Shown piece by piece: positions 47,719 through 58,480 of a stretch of 64,000 nucleotides of DNA. Location of the stretch: positions 18,916,501-18,980,500 of the forward strand of contig JAZHRO010000073.1 of NCBI GenBank assembly GCA_037157565.1. Direction: 5' to 3'. Numbering within the stretch: the stretch's first letter is position 1; each line of letters starts with the position of its first letter. The notes beneath the pieces are model-generated. The model worked only from the letters and a program-made list of their open reading frames with translations. It had not been told where the DNA came from and did not search any database. A program made the position numbers and the translations under genes. The DNA is from Thalassia testudinum (Eukaryota; Streptophyta; Magnoliopsida; Alismatales; Hydrocharitaceae).

Positions 47719-48931
47719 CTCGAAAAGTGATTTTTCTTTTGAAAATCACAATCAAGTTATTTAAACACTTCATGTATATTTTACTTTCTTTTCAAGAAGT
47801 AATGTGACCACTTGATTAATCTTTTCAAATCAGCTTAAGTGGTCTTCTTTAATTATGTCCAAATGCAATGCATGTGCAGATAACTGATGCAGAAAGATAG
47901 GAAATACGTACCTTGCTCCAGCACTCTTCTATTAAAAAATGTACGCAATGCAGTAAGAAAATCTAGATGATGCTCAAGCAATCCTAGATGGTCGTCCTAA
48001 AGATATGCAGCTTCTAGCAGGTAGTTCAGATTTTTTTTTTTAAATAATAAGCAAACAAACCTAATCTAATTATTGAGCGCGTGGGTCATCGGTTGACAGC
48101 GCGAATGGCATGGAAGCACTCGTGAAGATGAGGGGAGCATGTTGGTGTCGATGGTGCGGAGTTTCGAGGCCCATGGACATGGCTGCATTTTTGGGTGGTT
48201 TGGGTTCTTTCAGTTGGCAGAGAGGAGGAGGAAGAAGAAGAAGAAGAGGAAGATGATGATGAAGGAGAAAAGGGGGACGGCGGTGGTGGTATGGAGTTGT
48301 TTGCTAGAAGTTGCAGGTTCTGGTATGGAAGAAGATGGTTTGCGGCTGAAGGGTGGTCGTGGTGCGTGGAGAAGGTGATGGGTTGGTGATGAAGGTGGTG
48401 ACGGTGAGGGGTAGGCAATGATGGTGGAGATGGTGTGCACGTTGTCACCGCACACACCACGGTAGGGGAAGGTTGGTGGAGGCGGAGATGGTGCACGTTG
48501 GGTCCATAGTGCAGGCTTTCTTCATGGTCTAGAGGATGCCGCCGATCCCCGCTAGGGGGAGGGGATGATATATCTTCCACCGGTGGTTTTCTCTGTTGCA
48601 ATTTTCCTCTATCATTCTATTCTCTCCTGAGATTTCCGCTTCTCCAATAGTAGCAGTGAGGCGGTGGCTTTAGAGGTGGTGCGTTTGAAATCCATCAGCA
48701 TCATCAGACGTCTAGAATAAGCTCTGGATGTCTTAAAAATCAAATTTGGCTGAACTTGAATTCTACGATCAAATAAATGAAGATAATTATTAATACTACA
48801 AAATAAATTATGCAAACTTACCTTATAATGCATGCATTTATTTAATAAGAAAATACAAATATTAGTATGTTCTAAAATGTAAGAATTAACCAACTTGGGC
48901 TAAAAATTAGTTCACTATTGTGAACTCATCA
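47719..48931 (-). repeat. Right (5') LTR of Athila-type element
   Basis: 48087-48931 matches the left LTR closely (GGAGGA-rich part, AGACGTCTAGAATAAGC at about 48707, terminal GTGAACTCATCA). From 48087 leftwards similarity stops, except that TGATTTTTCTTTTGAAAAT at 47729 resembles the left LTR terminus. The inner border is therefore uncertain, and this LTR may be rearranged. Confidence 0.65.
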
Positions 48932-48935
48932 GAGA

Positions 48936-49250
48936 CCAACTAATACATCCGGATCCAAGCTAACTTGGATACCAAAAGATCAACTTGAAACTTGTTTTGT
49001 AGGTTTCAAGGGAGAGCTCAACATCAAGGATTGGAATTATAAGATGAAGGATGGTCAACTCAGATTGGGAGGAGTGGACAGAGGAAGGAGAAAAGGAGAT
49101 CAACGAGACGACAAACAAATAACCAAGCTGTCGTGCATCAACCACCCGATTGGAGAATGGCGTCGATGCCTGGACCTCCAAGCTATGGATGGGAGCCCCA
49201 TCCATTTTATCAACCTCCATTTGAGCTATTTTATTGGCCATGCTAAGTGA
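48936..49250 (+). pseudogene. copia gag, 3' part of outer element
   Basis: The frame resumes at 48936 in phase with the frame ending at 34061. It includes SGSKLTWIPKDQLETCFVGF and the stretch NWNYKMKDGQLRLGG-like, ending in TAG at 49248-49250. Its continuity across the Athila insertion confirms the nesting. Confidence 0.8.
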
Positions 49251-49307
49251 GATATACTCTAAACCCTATTTTCTTTTATTAAAATTGATGAGCTATTTGT
49301 CCATCAT

Positions 49308-49529
49308 TAAGGGGGAGGTTTTAAAAATAACATAGCTATATTGCCTTTAGAAAGGGGGAGATAATAACATAGCTACCTTATTTTATGAAAAGGATGAAAT
49401 TAGAAGAGCATGCCTTAAGGGGGAGTATAGGATAATTAAAATTTGTGATACCTTTTTGATAATGTCAAAAAGGGAGAGGATTTTATGGATTATTATTTAT
49501 GATTTTTTCATCATAAAAAAGGAGGAGAT
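49308..49529 (+). other. Polypurine tract and four upstream purine tracts
   Basis: TAAGGGGGAGG (49308), AAAGGGGGAG (49351), AAGGGGGAG (49417), AAAAAGGGAGAGGA (49467) and AAAAAAGGAGGAGAT (49515-49529) line up before the right LTR. Only the last directly precedes TGTTGG. Confidence 0.65.
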
Positions 49530-51221
49530 TGTTGGTGCAAGAGCACCATGATCATCAATTTTGATGATAACAAAACACTTATGTTTTAACATTTGCATTT
49601 GAGTTTAAGATTTTAGGATAATTGCAAATGGATACAAGTGTGAAGGATCTTAGAGCTCGCATCCATGGTAGATTGGAGGAGCTCGTTTGAGGAGAAGGAG
49701 CTTCGCTTAGAGTGAAAGCTTGAAGAAGGAAGGTGATGAAGAATATGATAGATTTCCTTGTATTTTGTTCTTTGTATCTTTTCTTCTTTTGCTCTTTATT
49801 TTTTGTGTCTAGATATATGTTAAAGAGCCTCAAAGTATCTAATCTATAGTCCTAGGAACACCTTCTAAACCGTAGGACACTTAGACAACTCTTAGAGAAC
49901 TTAGAAAACCAAGATAGGCTTTAGACAGCCTGATCAGAAGTCCAATCTGAAAATCAGATGTCTGATCTTGGACTTTAAGAAATCTGAATGTTGTATTAGA
50001 CATCCAAACATTTAGGGTTGGACTTAGAGCCTTCTGTCTGTTGATTTCAAATGACCAGCCTTTTGTCCATACGTCTAATGACCTTGCCAGACGTCCAATT
50101 AGTGGAACGTTGGTTTAGAAAAATGATCGTTGAGAAACGACCCTTGATCTTCTATCAGACATCCTTAGAGGACCTCAGACGTTTGATAAGTGAACGTTAG
50201 CCCTCGATTAAGCCAAAATCACTTCTCTTGAGGGATCTAGCTGTTTGTGCCTTGGAAAATCCATTCCCACAGTTAATTAGGTTTTCAAACATCCAAACCT
50301 ATTGCCAGACGTCCAACCTATCATCTGACTCACTTTCACAAGAACCCTGTTTAGGTATGAATCAAGTCAGGAAGGTAACCTGCCTAGAATTAGACATCTG
50401 ATTTAGTTCCCAGATGTCTTATACTTGACTTCCAGACGTCTGATACTTTTCCCATACTTCAGATGACCTTGTTAGAATCATCAATGATTCTGATTGCAGC
50501 TTGATTTGCCTTGGGATAATCCCCAATGGCTACCTAAGGCTTCCACAGCCTTCCTACGCCTTCCTAAGCCATCTATAAATAGGAGAGGCCCCTTCCTTTG
50601 TTACATACACCAAGCAATACCATTTTCATATCATTTTGTGTCCAAAACACTTTAGAAGTGATCTTGCTCTCCAGACCACCATTCTACATCTTGAGAGCTT
50701 CCTTCTAGCTGCGCACCCGCTCTCCCACCGTCGTTACGAGAGCAACATAGTGCCGTTGCATGGTTCACGCACCCGCGTCATCAAGCTGACGCACTTCCAC
50801 CAAAGGGAAGTTTCCTAACTCCTATAGTAGCTATGTTTTAATTTTTGTGGCTCTATAGGATTGTTGTTATTTTATTGTCTTTGGTTTGGTATTCGCCTTG
50901 CGAATTCCCGTCTCCCTCACGAGACAAAATACTCCTTGTGAAGAGGAGGGGTTTAAGGTACTCTACCCTCGTATAAAGTAGTGTGGTTGTAAGAGGTTGA
51001 ACTACCCTCTTTTAAGTAGTTCAATTAGTAAATTTGATCGACTAGGTCTATCACAAAATCCTAAGTTGAGAGACTTACGTGGTGGTTCTTACCTGGGTTT
51101 GGGTTTCAACCTAAAAATCAATGTGTATTTGTGTTTGTCTATTTTTGTGAGATTGTTGAATACATTACTTCCGCTTATTTTCATTTTTCACAAATCTCAC
51201 CCCCTCCCGAGAGAATCTACA
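49530..51221 (+). repeat. Right LTR of outer copia element
   Basis: 1692 bp from TGTTGGTGCAAG to AATCTACA, paired with 30311-32007. Its AGACGTCT-like array (about 49930-50450) has intact CG at some sites that are TG or CA in the left LTR, and the reverse at others. Confidence 0.92.
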
Positions 51222-51226
51222 CTAAG

Positions 51227-52571
51227 AACCTAATTGGGTTCTCAATAAGCCCAATTTGCTTGGATCTAAGTCAATTATACTTCACCTAGTTAATTGGACT
51301 CATAAAGTCTAATTGAGCTCAAAGCTAAACCAATACAAGTCTAATTGAACTCAGTGAGAGTCCAATTGACTCAAGCCCGATCTAATTGAGAACTTACTCT
51401 CTCAATTGCACACATTGACCCAATTAAACTTGGTTAAGTTTAATTGGATCAATTACTTTAGCCATAGGTTGTATGAACCTATTTTTAGAAACCTAATTAG
51501 ACCTACCATTTAGACCAACCTAGACCCAACCTAGCCATGGACCTAGGTGTTCCACTTGACCACTTCGAGCACACACACACACACCCAGACATGTCACGCA
51601 CGCACACACACCTACACAGACTTGGCGCCACCTTAGGAAGACTCTAGAAAACCTAACCTAGTCTTTCTTAGATCCACAAATTGTGGATCTAAGAAGACCC
51701 ACTCCTCTCCAAAAATAGCCGCCACCTAAGCCATTCTAGAGGCTTCTTCGATGACCTCTTGGAGGGCTCCTCAACCTATAAAAGAAGACCACCTTGGACG
51801 GCCAACGCTCCTTATCTCTTGGATTCTGGGACTCTCCTCTTCATCAAGTGCACGCCACCATCACCACCTCCACAAGCTCCACTCGTCCAAGGTCCAAGAG
51901 AGCACTCCACCACCTTCATCAAGAGGCCGACCTACACACCTTAGCCGTCCCTCTCTTCCCTCCTACCACGTCAAGCCACACGGCCATTGGAGACCACCTC
52001 CAATGCCCTAATTTCTAGTAGCATGTTCTTTGTAGTTTAATTTCTGCATTATTATCTTGCTAGTAGTAGTACTCTCTCTAAGAATGCATGCATATCTTTT
52101 TTGTTAGCTAGAATCAGTCTTTTCAATTTCCATGTACAAGCATTCCTCTAGAGCCTGTGTAATGACATGACAGATTTTGAGGAAATGAATAAAGGTTGCC
52201 TGCTTCATATTTCCATTTTTATGAAAATAAAATGTCCATTCAAATTTTGAGAACTTAACGATTAACAAATTTTCTGTGGGTTATCATCGAAGAATGGAGA
52301 TCGTGTACACTAATACACATACTTTCACGTTCATACTATTTTTGACTCATGCACATGTTTTATGAGTTAACAACATAACCGACGAATCCTATATTCGTAC
52401 CTTAAATACTGGACTACAATTTTAAGCACGCAAGAAGAAGAAAATAAAGAAGTTAAAAATAAATTTTGCAATCACGCCTCCCTGAGATCGACCAGAACTC
52501 ACTGTCTCGTTACAAAAAGTTTTGTTTGAATTGTAATTCATACTATACTACGATGTTTTCTAGTCAAATCC
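51227..52571 (+). repeat. LTR-like segment interrupted by the copia nest
   Basis: A CA repeat (51571-51586), a TATA box (CCTATAAAAGAAG at about 51774), C-rich transcribed-looking DNA and an AATAAA (about 52185) lie in the order expected of U3, R and U5. GCCTCCCTGAGATCGACC near 52477 resembles the U5 end of Athila/Tat LTRs. The outer copia element would then sit in its U3. No partner LTR was identified, so this is tentative. Confidence 0.5.
51777..51784 (+). promoter_or_regulatory. TATA box in LTR-like segment
   Basis: TATAAAAG preceded by CTCCTCAACC and followed by GC-rich DNA is a strong plant TATA context. The segment is LTR-like, so this is probably a retroelement promoter. Confidence 0.55.
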
Positions 52572-52989
52572 ATGTTTTATGACTTTCAACACAAGTCTCA
52601 CAACTATCCATCATTTGATGGATGTTTAGATAATAAATGGGATCCTTTCTACTCCTATGATACTAGTGGTCTGGGTAATTCCCATTCAAATGATTTTGAG
52701 TAGCACTTAGGAGAGGGATACCCCATCCCACACCCACCCATGAACAGACCCAACCCACCCACAAATGATGATCCTCACTCACATGGTTGGACACTGACTC
52801 CTAGGACCTATGATCACCATTCTGATAATAGTCTCTCCTCTTTGAAGATGGAAATGCAAAATTATTTAAATGACCTTATTAAAATAAGGAGAGAATTTGT
52901 GAAGGGCAATGGTGATCCTCAAGATGATGTAGGTCATATTAGCTACCCCCTTAGGATACATCATGAACCCTTCATGATTGGTAACCTTC
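52572..52989 (+). pseudogene. Unidentified retroelement-type ORF, first part
   Basis: From ATG 52572 the frame gives MFYDFQHKSHNYPSFDGCL, a Pro/His/Asn-rich middle, a helical stretch (MEMQNYLNDLIKIRREF) and ends at the solo LTR. There is one TAG at 52701. After the solo LTR and one CCTTC are set aside it continues in phase at 54489. I do not recognise the protein. Context (an LTR-like segment before and Athila-like 3' sequence after) suggests the product of a non-autonomous Athila-type element. Confidence 0.55.
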
Positions 52990-54483
52990 TGATGAGTTGA
53001 AAAATCGCAAGGAAAAATAGTGATTAGGGTTTTGGAGAAACCCATGTTGTAGTATGTGCGAAAATCTGACTATCAAATAATTTTAATTGAGACTGGATGA
53101 GTCTCAGGTTGAATGTAGGGAGGCAACATTTGATTTTTAGAAAAATCCACGTTGGTTTATTTATTTATGGTATTTTTCACCTTTGTATTTTTTTGTGATT
53201 TTATATTAACAGAATAACGAGTGGAATAATTCTAGGCTAAGCTAACTACTTTACTCTACTTAATGGATAAATAAAGCGAAAGAGAGAGAGAAAGAAATAA
53301 AATTACTCTAGGTAAATGCTTAAACAAGTGTTTATTATAGAATAACGGTGGGGAATAAAATCTACACTAGAAAGCAATAAAGAGAGATGCGTGCAAGGCA
53401 TGTAGTGCACACACCACCTATGCCCTTGCTCGGCCATCATGCCCAGTGCGTAAAGCGCGCATGAATGCACTGTTGTCACACCCCAGGCACAACAAGGAGC
53501 ATCCTTGACTACACGATCTTCATCTAAGGGCTGAGACTTTGCACACCCACGTTGTTCAAATCGTACTTGATGGTACATCTGATCATGTGTATCGCACACT
53601 TGGATCTCCTTACGCCAGGTTGTTCCCTTCCTGCCGCCTAATCGCTATTAGTCGACTCTGATTTCATCTTGACCACATGCTTAATACATGAGGGGTGCAC
53701 TGGAGATGTCGTGGCTGCATTGTCATTATTCATCTTTGATAATGGTGAAGAAAATAGGTAAGGGCTCAGCTCGAACTCGCATCTTCCCTTTGAGAAAGAC
53801 TCCTCCTTGCCACTGTGCTATGCCTGATGTGGAGTGCCCTTAGCCATTGATGTGAGGATCGGACGGTTGTCATTGCGTGGATGCACGTCCTTTAGAATTT
53901 GGGAAGCACGATGGAGGGTTAACCATAGCCATTGGATGAGAATCCAACAACTTAAATTAAACATAGGGTGTGCCTTGGAGAGGGGTAGCAGTGGCCATGG
54001 TTAGTTTGGATGGCACAATGTGGCACCATCTGGATCGTCCATTTTCTTCTCTTCGTAGGCGATGCTATGGATGCTGGATTAGGTTGATTTTCACGCCATT
54101 AGGCTACGATCGTCGACATGAATCCATCCATGTGAACGGATTCATCGTTTAAGGTCCAGATTCGCATCACCCTACCCCTTGGTCGTTGATCTTCTTCGAA
54201 TTGCATATGATGCTATGGAGATTCGATCAGGGCAATTTTGAAGGCGTTAGACTTCGATCGTTACCTTAATTAGATCCGTATGGTTGGATCTTCAATTTGA
54301 GGCCCTAAAATGTATTGCCTTATCCCTTAACCATTAGAATGAGAATATTAATGTACAAATTATGCAATCTATTCTAAATGCAGGATTATGCATGTTATGC
54401 AATATTTATAATACTGGATGCTTCTATGAGCCTAGGAACATGCATAAATAGACATTTTATCGTGACTAATTGTGTATCTATCA
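52990..54483 (-). mobile_element. Solo LTR with 5-bp TSD
   Basis: 1494 bp from TGATGAGTTG to GTGTATCTATCA, flanked by CCTTC at 52985-52989 and 54484-54488. GGTTGAATGTAGGGAGGCAA at about 53112 is the reverse of an Athila/Tat U5-type end, which sets the strand. No internal coding region exists and the interrupted ORF resumes in phase on the far side, so the element was probably reduced by LTR-LTR recombination. Confidence 0.85.
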
Positions 54484-54488
54484 CCTTC

Positions 54489-55788
54489 CCTTGACTAGGT
54501 CATCCAATTTGATGGAGGATAATAATTGTTTCCCAAAGAGTAGCTATGATCATGACACTACTATAGAATTATGGCCTCTAGAGGAAGATGATGTCCCTCT
54601 AGAGTTTCCACCTAAGTGGCATTGGATTCAAACAAAAGGGAAGATGGTCCCCCTAGAGGAACTTGACCCTGATGATAATATCTTTTTCATAGTTGATGAT
54701 CAGGGTACAAGCCATGTGGTAAACCCACCTTCCCTTCTAATTTTGAGGGGAACTTGCACCCACCCCGAGGGATTTCAAGCCTGATCCTTACCCCTTTGAG
54801 GATCTTATGCCTCAGCTAGATTCCCATAGGGGATTTGCTCTTGAAGTTGAGAGATCTCAAGAGCCTTAGGTGACAGTGGAAATCAACTTGGAACATGATG
54901 ATAAACACCCTGAGCCTTCACTCAGGGAACCTACATGTGATGTCCATCCTTCTAGGGAGTTGCTCACCACCTCTAAGGAAACGACATCCCAAATAGGTGA
55001 CCCTAAGGGCATTGATACTGAATTAGATGGCTTGGATGAATTTTGGTCTCGAGGGCATGACAAGTTCATGTTAGAGGAGGATAAGGAGTCAATTGAGGAA
55101 CCCGATCTTAGAGTTTGGAGTGATTCTAGGGGGGATTATGTGTTATTTGAGGATTTACCCCCTGAGGATTTGAATGATTTAGTTAAATTCATATTTCTAC
55201 CTACTTTCATTTTGAAGATCATCCTCCTCGAAATGGGGAAGACACAGAAGCAATTGATACTCTTGATGAGGGAATCTACACACCCCAGGGATGGGACCTT
55301 AGCAAAGAATAAGAACCTGGGGATGTTCTTTTTAAGGAAATTTCTAATTTTATTGCTTCTAACTTGCCATCATGTGATCCAGAGTTCACCATCTTCTTAT
55401 GCTGGGAGATGAAACTGTGACTCCACTCTTTGATGAGTTCATGTGTGATAGGCGAGAGGATTTAGATTTGTTTACCCATTCTGCTAGCTCTAATATTGTA
55501 GAATTAGAAAGGTTGTTAGGATTGTATTTAGAACCTCCTATAGACCTTATTACCCTAAAACAACCTAAAGATGTGCACTCCCTAGCAAACATCTTCCTCA
55601 GAATGCTCCTCACTTTTATTTTGACCGGGGGAATTACCAGACAAATTCATCCTATTGTGGAGTTGCAGGTATGGATTGACGCTTGTATAGGTCAACCCAT
55701 TACACTTAGGGTGCTCATGTTAGCACCCTCTCTCCCCCACACCCCTTTGTTGGAGGAGCCTTTTCCTACTCCCGTTGTACTCCTATAG
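54489..55788 (+). pseudogene. Unidentified acidic ORF, second part
   Basis: In phase with 52989 it reads LPLTRSSNLMEDNNCF, IELWPLEEDDVPLEFPPKW and PLEELDPDDNIFFIVDD to 54784. A frameshift leads to EPSLREPTCDVHPSRELL and LEEDKESIEEPDLRVWSD, and a further shift to ELERLLGLYLEPPIDLITL, ending at 55788. It is rich in Asp, Glu, Pro and Leu, with no knuckle, protease or RT motif. Repeated two-acid patches before short Pro-Leu runs suggest a disordered, possibly repetitive protein. Function unknown. Confidence 0.5.
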
Positions 55789-56459
55789 GTTGCTACTTAG
55801 GCTTATCATATGAGACCTCCGTAAGTGGCCCAAGAATTTTTTATTCCTATTCTTGTTTTGAGAGCCTTTGGCATCACACTCCACCACCAACTTGCCAACA
55901 TCCTAGGTTACCTATTCACTAGGCCCTCCTCATTGCTCATCTTTTTATGGCCTCTTTCCACCTCTTTATCGGAACCAGACTTGCAGGCCCCATCTGTCTA
56001 GCTGCCAACATAAATGCAATGCTTGTTGGGAGGCAACCCAACTCTAATAAATCCTTACCCAGGTGACCTCTTTCCTTTCTCCTCTTATATCTTCATTTTA
56101 CAATGAGGACATTATAGAATTTAGTCATGGTGGGGTGTATTTTGTAGTTTATTTTCCTTTTTGAATCATTTCTACATTTTTATAAAAATAATAATAATTT
56201 GAAAAAATTAAAAACAACAAAAAGAAAAATAAAAAAATTAATATTGTGTACATGAGCACACAATCTGAGCTAAGATAGTTAAGTTAGGCCAACCGAGGAG
56301 TCACCAACCTTCAAGTGGTTTGCTAAGAGTCATATGGTTTAGACCCTTTGGGCCTGATTAAGCTTAAAAACTTAGGTACTACCTAAGATGTGGATTGCTT
56401 TCCAAGTTTTAAGGAAACATAGAGGCCAAAGTATTAAGTCAAAAGCTTGGGGAGTACCT
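55789..56459 (+). other. Athila-type 3' noncoding region
   Basis: TGTTGGGAGGCAACCCAAC at about 56029, CAATGAGGACATTATAG at about 56103 and GGTGGGGTG at about 56140 are the conserved signature that follows the last gene in Athila-like elements. It supports a plus-strand Athila-derived element for the unidentified ORF. Confidence 0.6.
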
Positions 56460-57221
56460 GATGATGTATGCTAAATCTATGCAATTAAGAATATGCAATC
56501 ATTATAGTGCGCAAACTAAGTGATCAATTAATATTTATAAATTTTGAACTACAAGGAGTTTGGGTTGAACATAGGGAGGCAGTTGCTATTTAATACCTTT
56601 CGTAATTATTGTAGAATAGCAAATAATAGTAATAGAGACACAGATATCAAAAGAACATTGAATTTTATTGAAAACACCAAAATGTCTCATAGAAATATTC
56701 AATCACAATTTGAATAAAAACATAAGAGAATAGATCATGGAAGAAGAGAGCAGAGCCGCTTGAGGGATGCTTGTTGGAAGCTTCTGATGGAGCTTCATAT
56801 CCAGGGCATTGAGAGGAAGAAGATGAAGACTGAAGAGGCTAGAAGAAGGTGAAGGAATAATGGTGGTGGGCATACACTATGGTGGAACTAGATAGGGAGG
56901 CCACTACTAAACTAGGCTACTAATTAACTAAGACTAATTGGTCCCCTAAGGGTTGGAGGCAAGGTCTTTATAGGAATCTAGGTGGCTTCCTATTGGTTGA
57001 TGTAGAGTGCCTAGGATCACTATTTTGGATGGGCTAGATTAGGTTCTATGGGGGGGCTAGGATTGGTTAGATAGGGACCCTTAGATCTAGAGTGTAGGGC
57101 TAGGGTAGGAGGGGATTTCTTTTGTTGGGTTTCTAAAATTAGGTGGCTAGGTAGTTTGTTGGAAAGGATATGATCTAGGTAGGTTGGGTTAGCCCTAGGG
57201 TGGCTTTTGTTTGCGGATGTG
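56460..57221 (-). repeat. Athila/Tat-type LTR remnant
   Basis: It starts TGATGATGTATGC and contains GGGTTGAACATAGGGAGGCA near 56568 and TTTTATTGAA (AATAAA on the minus strand) near 56663. This is the same order as the solo LTR at 52990. The right edge is not defined. Confidence 0.45.
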
Positions 57222-58480
57222 ATTGCGAGAAATCACTTTTTGTCGTAGTAAATGCACATAAAAGCTTTTGAAAATTGTAAATTGGATCAAACTCATAAGA
57301 TTTTTTGAATAAAAATATGGGAGTTTGAGTCATTCACAGGGAGGCAAATAGATCAAAATCGCTTTCCAATATTAGAACCAGAACCAATTATCAAGCAAGA
57401 TTACTATTAAAACTAGGCATACAACTTCTAACTAAATATTAGAAAGCATACAACTTGAAGACAAGTTTAAAAACAAATACTAGAACTTTTATTGAATAAG
57501 ATAATAGTTTGGCACAAGAAGAACTAGTAGTACAACTATTGGAATGCTTCTACAATTACTACAACTAAAACTAGATAAGAGAAATGCGAAGGAAGGGCTT
57601 CGAAGGTGAAGCCTGGAGCGTCAGCATAGATGTCGATGCAAAGGTGCACCCACAATATCCAAGAGGAGAAGGAAGAAGTAGAGGACTAGTTCTAGTTGGT
57701 AGATCTACTTGGAAGTGGAAAGGAATGATCCTAAGGGGGGGTGACTAGGGTGTTTATATAGAAATCTTGGAGGCCTCCTATTGGTTGGTTTAGGTTGCCT
57801 AGGATTACTAAGATGTAGGGCTAGGATTAATTAGGTTAGGGATCAAGGGGTAGGATGAAGGAATAGGTGGATAGAATAGGTTAGGAGTTGTTGGAATTGA
57901 TAGAGGGCTAGGATGGCTTTGAGAGGATGATGGAGGATTGTGATTCTCTTAAATGTTTGGCATCTTTCTATTTTGAATTTTAAGTTGCACATAAAAGTAA
58001 AGTTATTGCCCTTGAAATACACTTTCTAACACAACTTGAATCACTCAATTTAGATTTGAAATGCAAAAGTTATGGACAAAATACTAAAGGTGTGTCATGT
58101 TATTATGAATTTCGAGATTAAGTTTAAGATTAGGAATATGATTTGGTTTTGGGTTTTAAGATAGGGATTTAGGTAGGTAATTTAGAACCCTAGGATTTAG
58201 ATCTAGTGGTGGATAAATTATGGTGCATTTTGACCATATAAAATACTATTTATTGGAGTATAAAAGGGATTTCCAAATAAGGTTTGTTGGGTTAGGATAT
58301 GTTCTAGGTTTTCCTAGGTTTTGTTGGGATTTTTGGTGGATAGGATTAGGTATCCTAAGTGGTTGACCACTATAGGTTTTAGGACAAGGTTTTGGTTGGT
58401 CCTAAGGGGTTTCTAGGCTAGGTAATTAGGTTCCTAATTTAGGTTAGGGTCTAAGTGAATTGGGTCAGAGAATATGAGAA
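57222..58480 (-). repeat. Second Athila/Tat-type LTR remnant
   Basis: TGATTGCGAGAAATCAC at about 57218, TTCACAGGGAGGCAAA near 57334 and TTTTATTGAATAAG near 57488 repeat the same layout. It lies left of a minus-strand 3' noncoding region, so it may be the 3' LTR of a minus-strand element. Edges are approximate. Confidence 0.45.

Larger units (their letters stand above)
34062..48931 (-). mobile_element. Athila-type Ty3/gypsy element, nested, broken
   Basis: On the minus strand the order is 5' LTR (right), leader, gag, protease, RT-RNase H, integrase, noncoding 3' region, 3' LTR (left). RT wording (LNPNMQEV, DAGIIYPIS, GWRVCIDY, FMDDFSIYGSSF) is that of Athila. Termini are TG at 34062 and CA at 48931. 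GAGAC at 34057-34061 and at 48932-48936 is a perfect target duplication. The outer gag frame is continuous across the junction. A copia element (37951-42395) splits the integrase. Several frameshifts and stops make it inactive. Confidence 0.93.
30311..51221 (+). mobile_element. Outer copia (SIRE-like) gag-only element containing a nest
   Basis: Left LTR, initiator-Met primer site, gag, purine tracts and right LTR all face plus. Setting aside the 14.9 kb insertion at 34062-48936 leaves about 6.0 kb, with no protease, integrase, RT or RNase H between gag and the right LTR. This is the layout of non-autonomous TR-GAG elements. CTAAT (30306-30310) and CTAAG (51222-51226) flank it, a target duplication with one change. 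In the first 150 bp of the LTRs I count 11 differences, so it is older than the innermost element. Confidence 0.88.
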
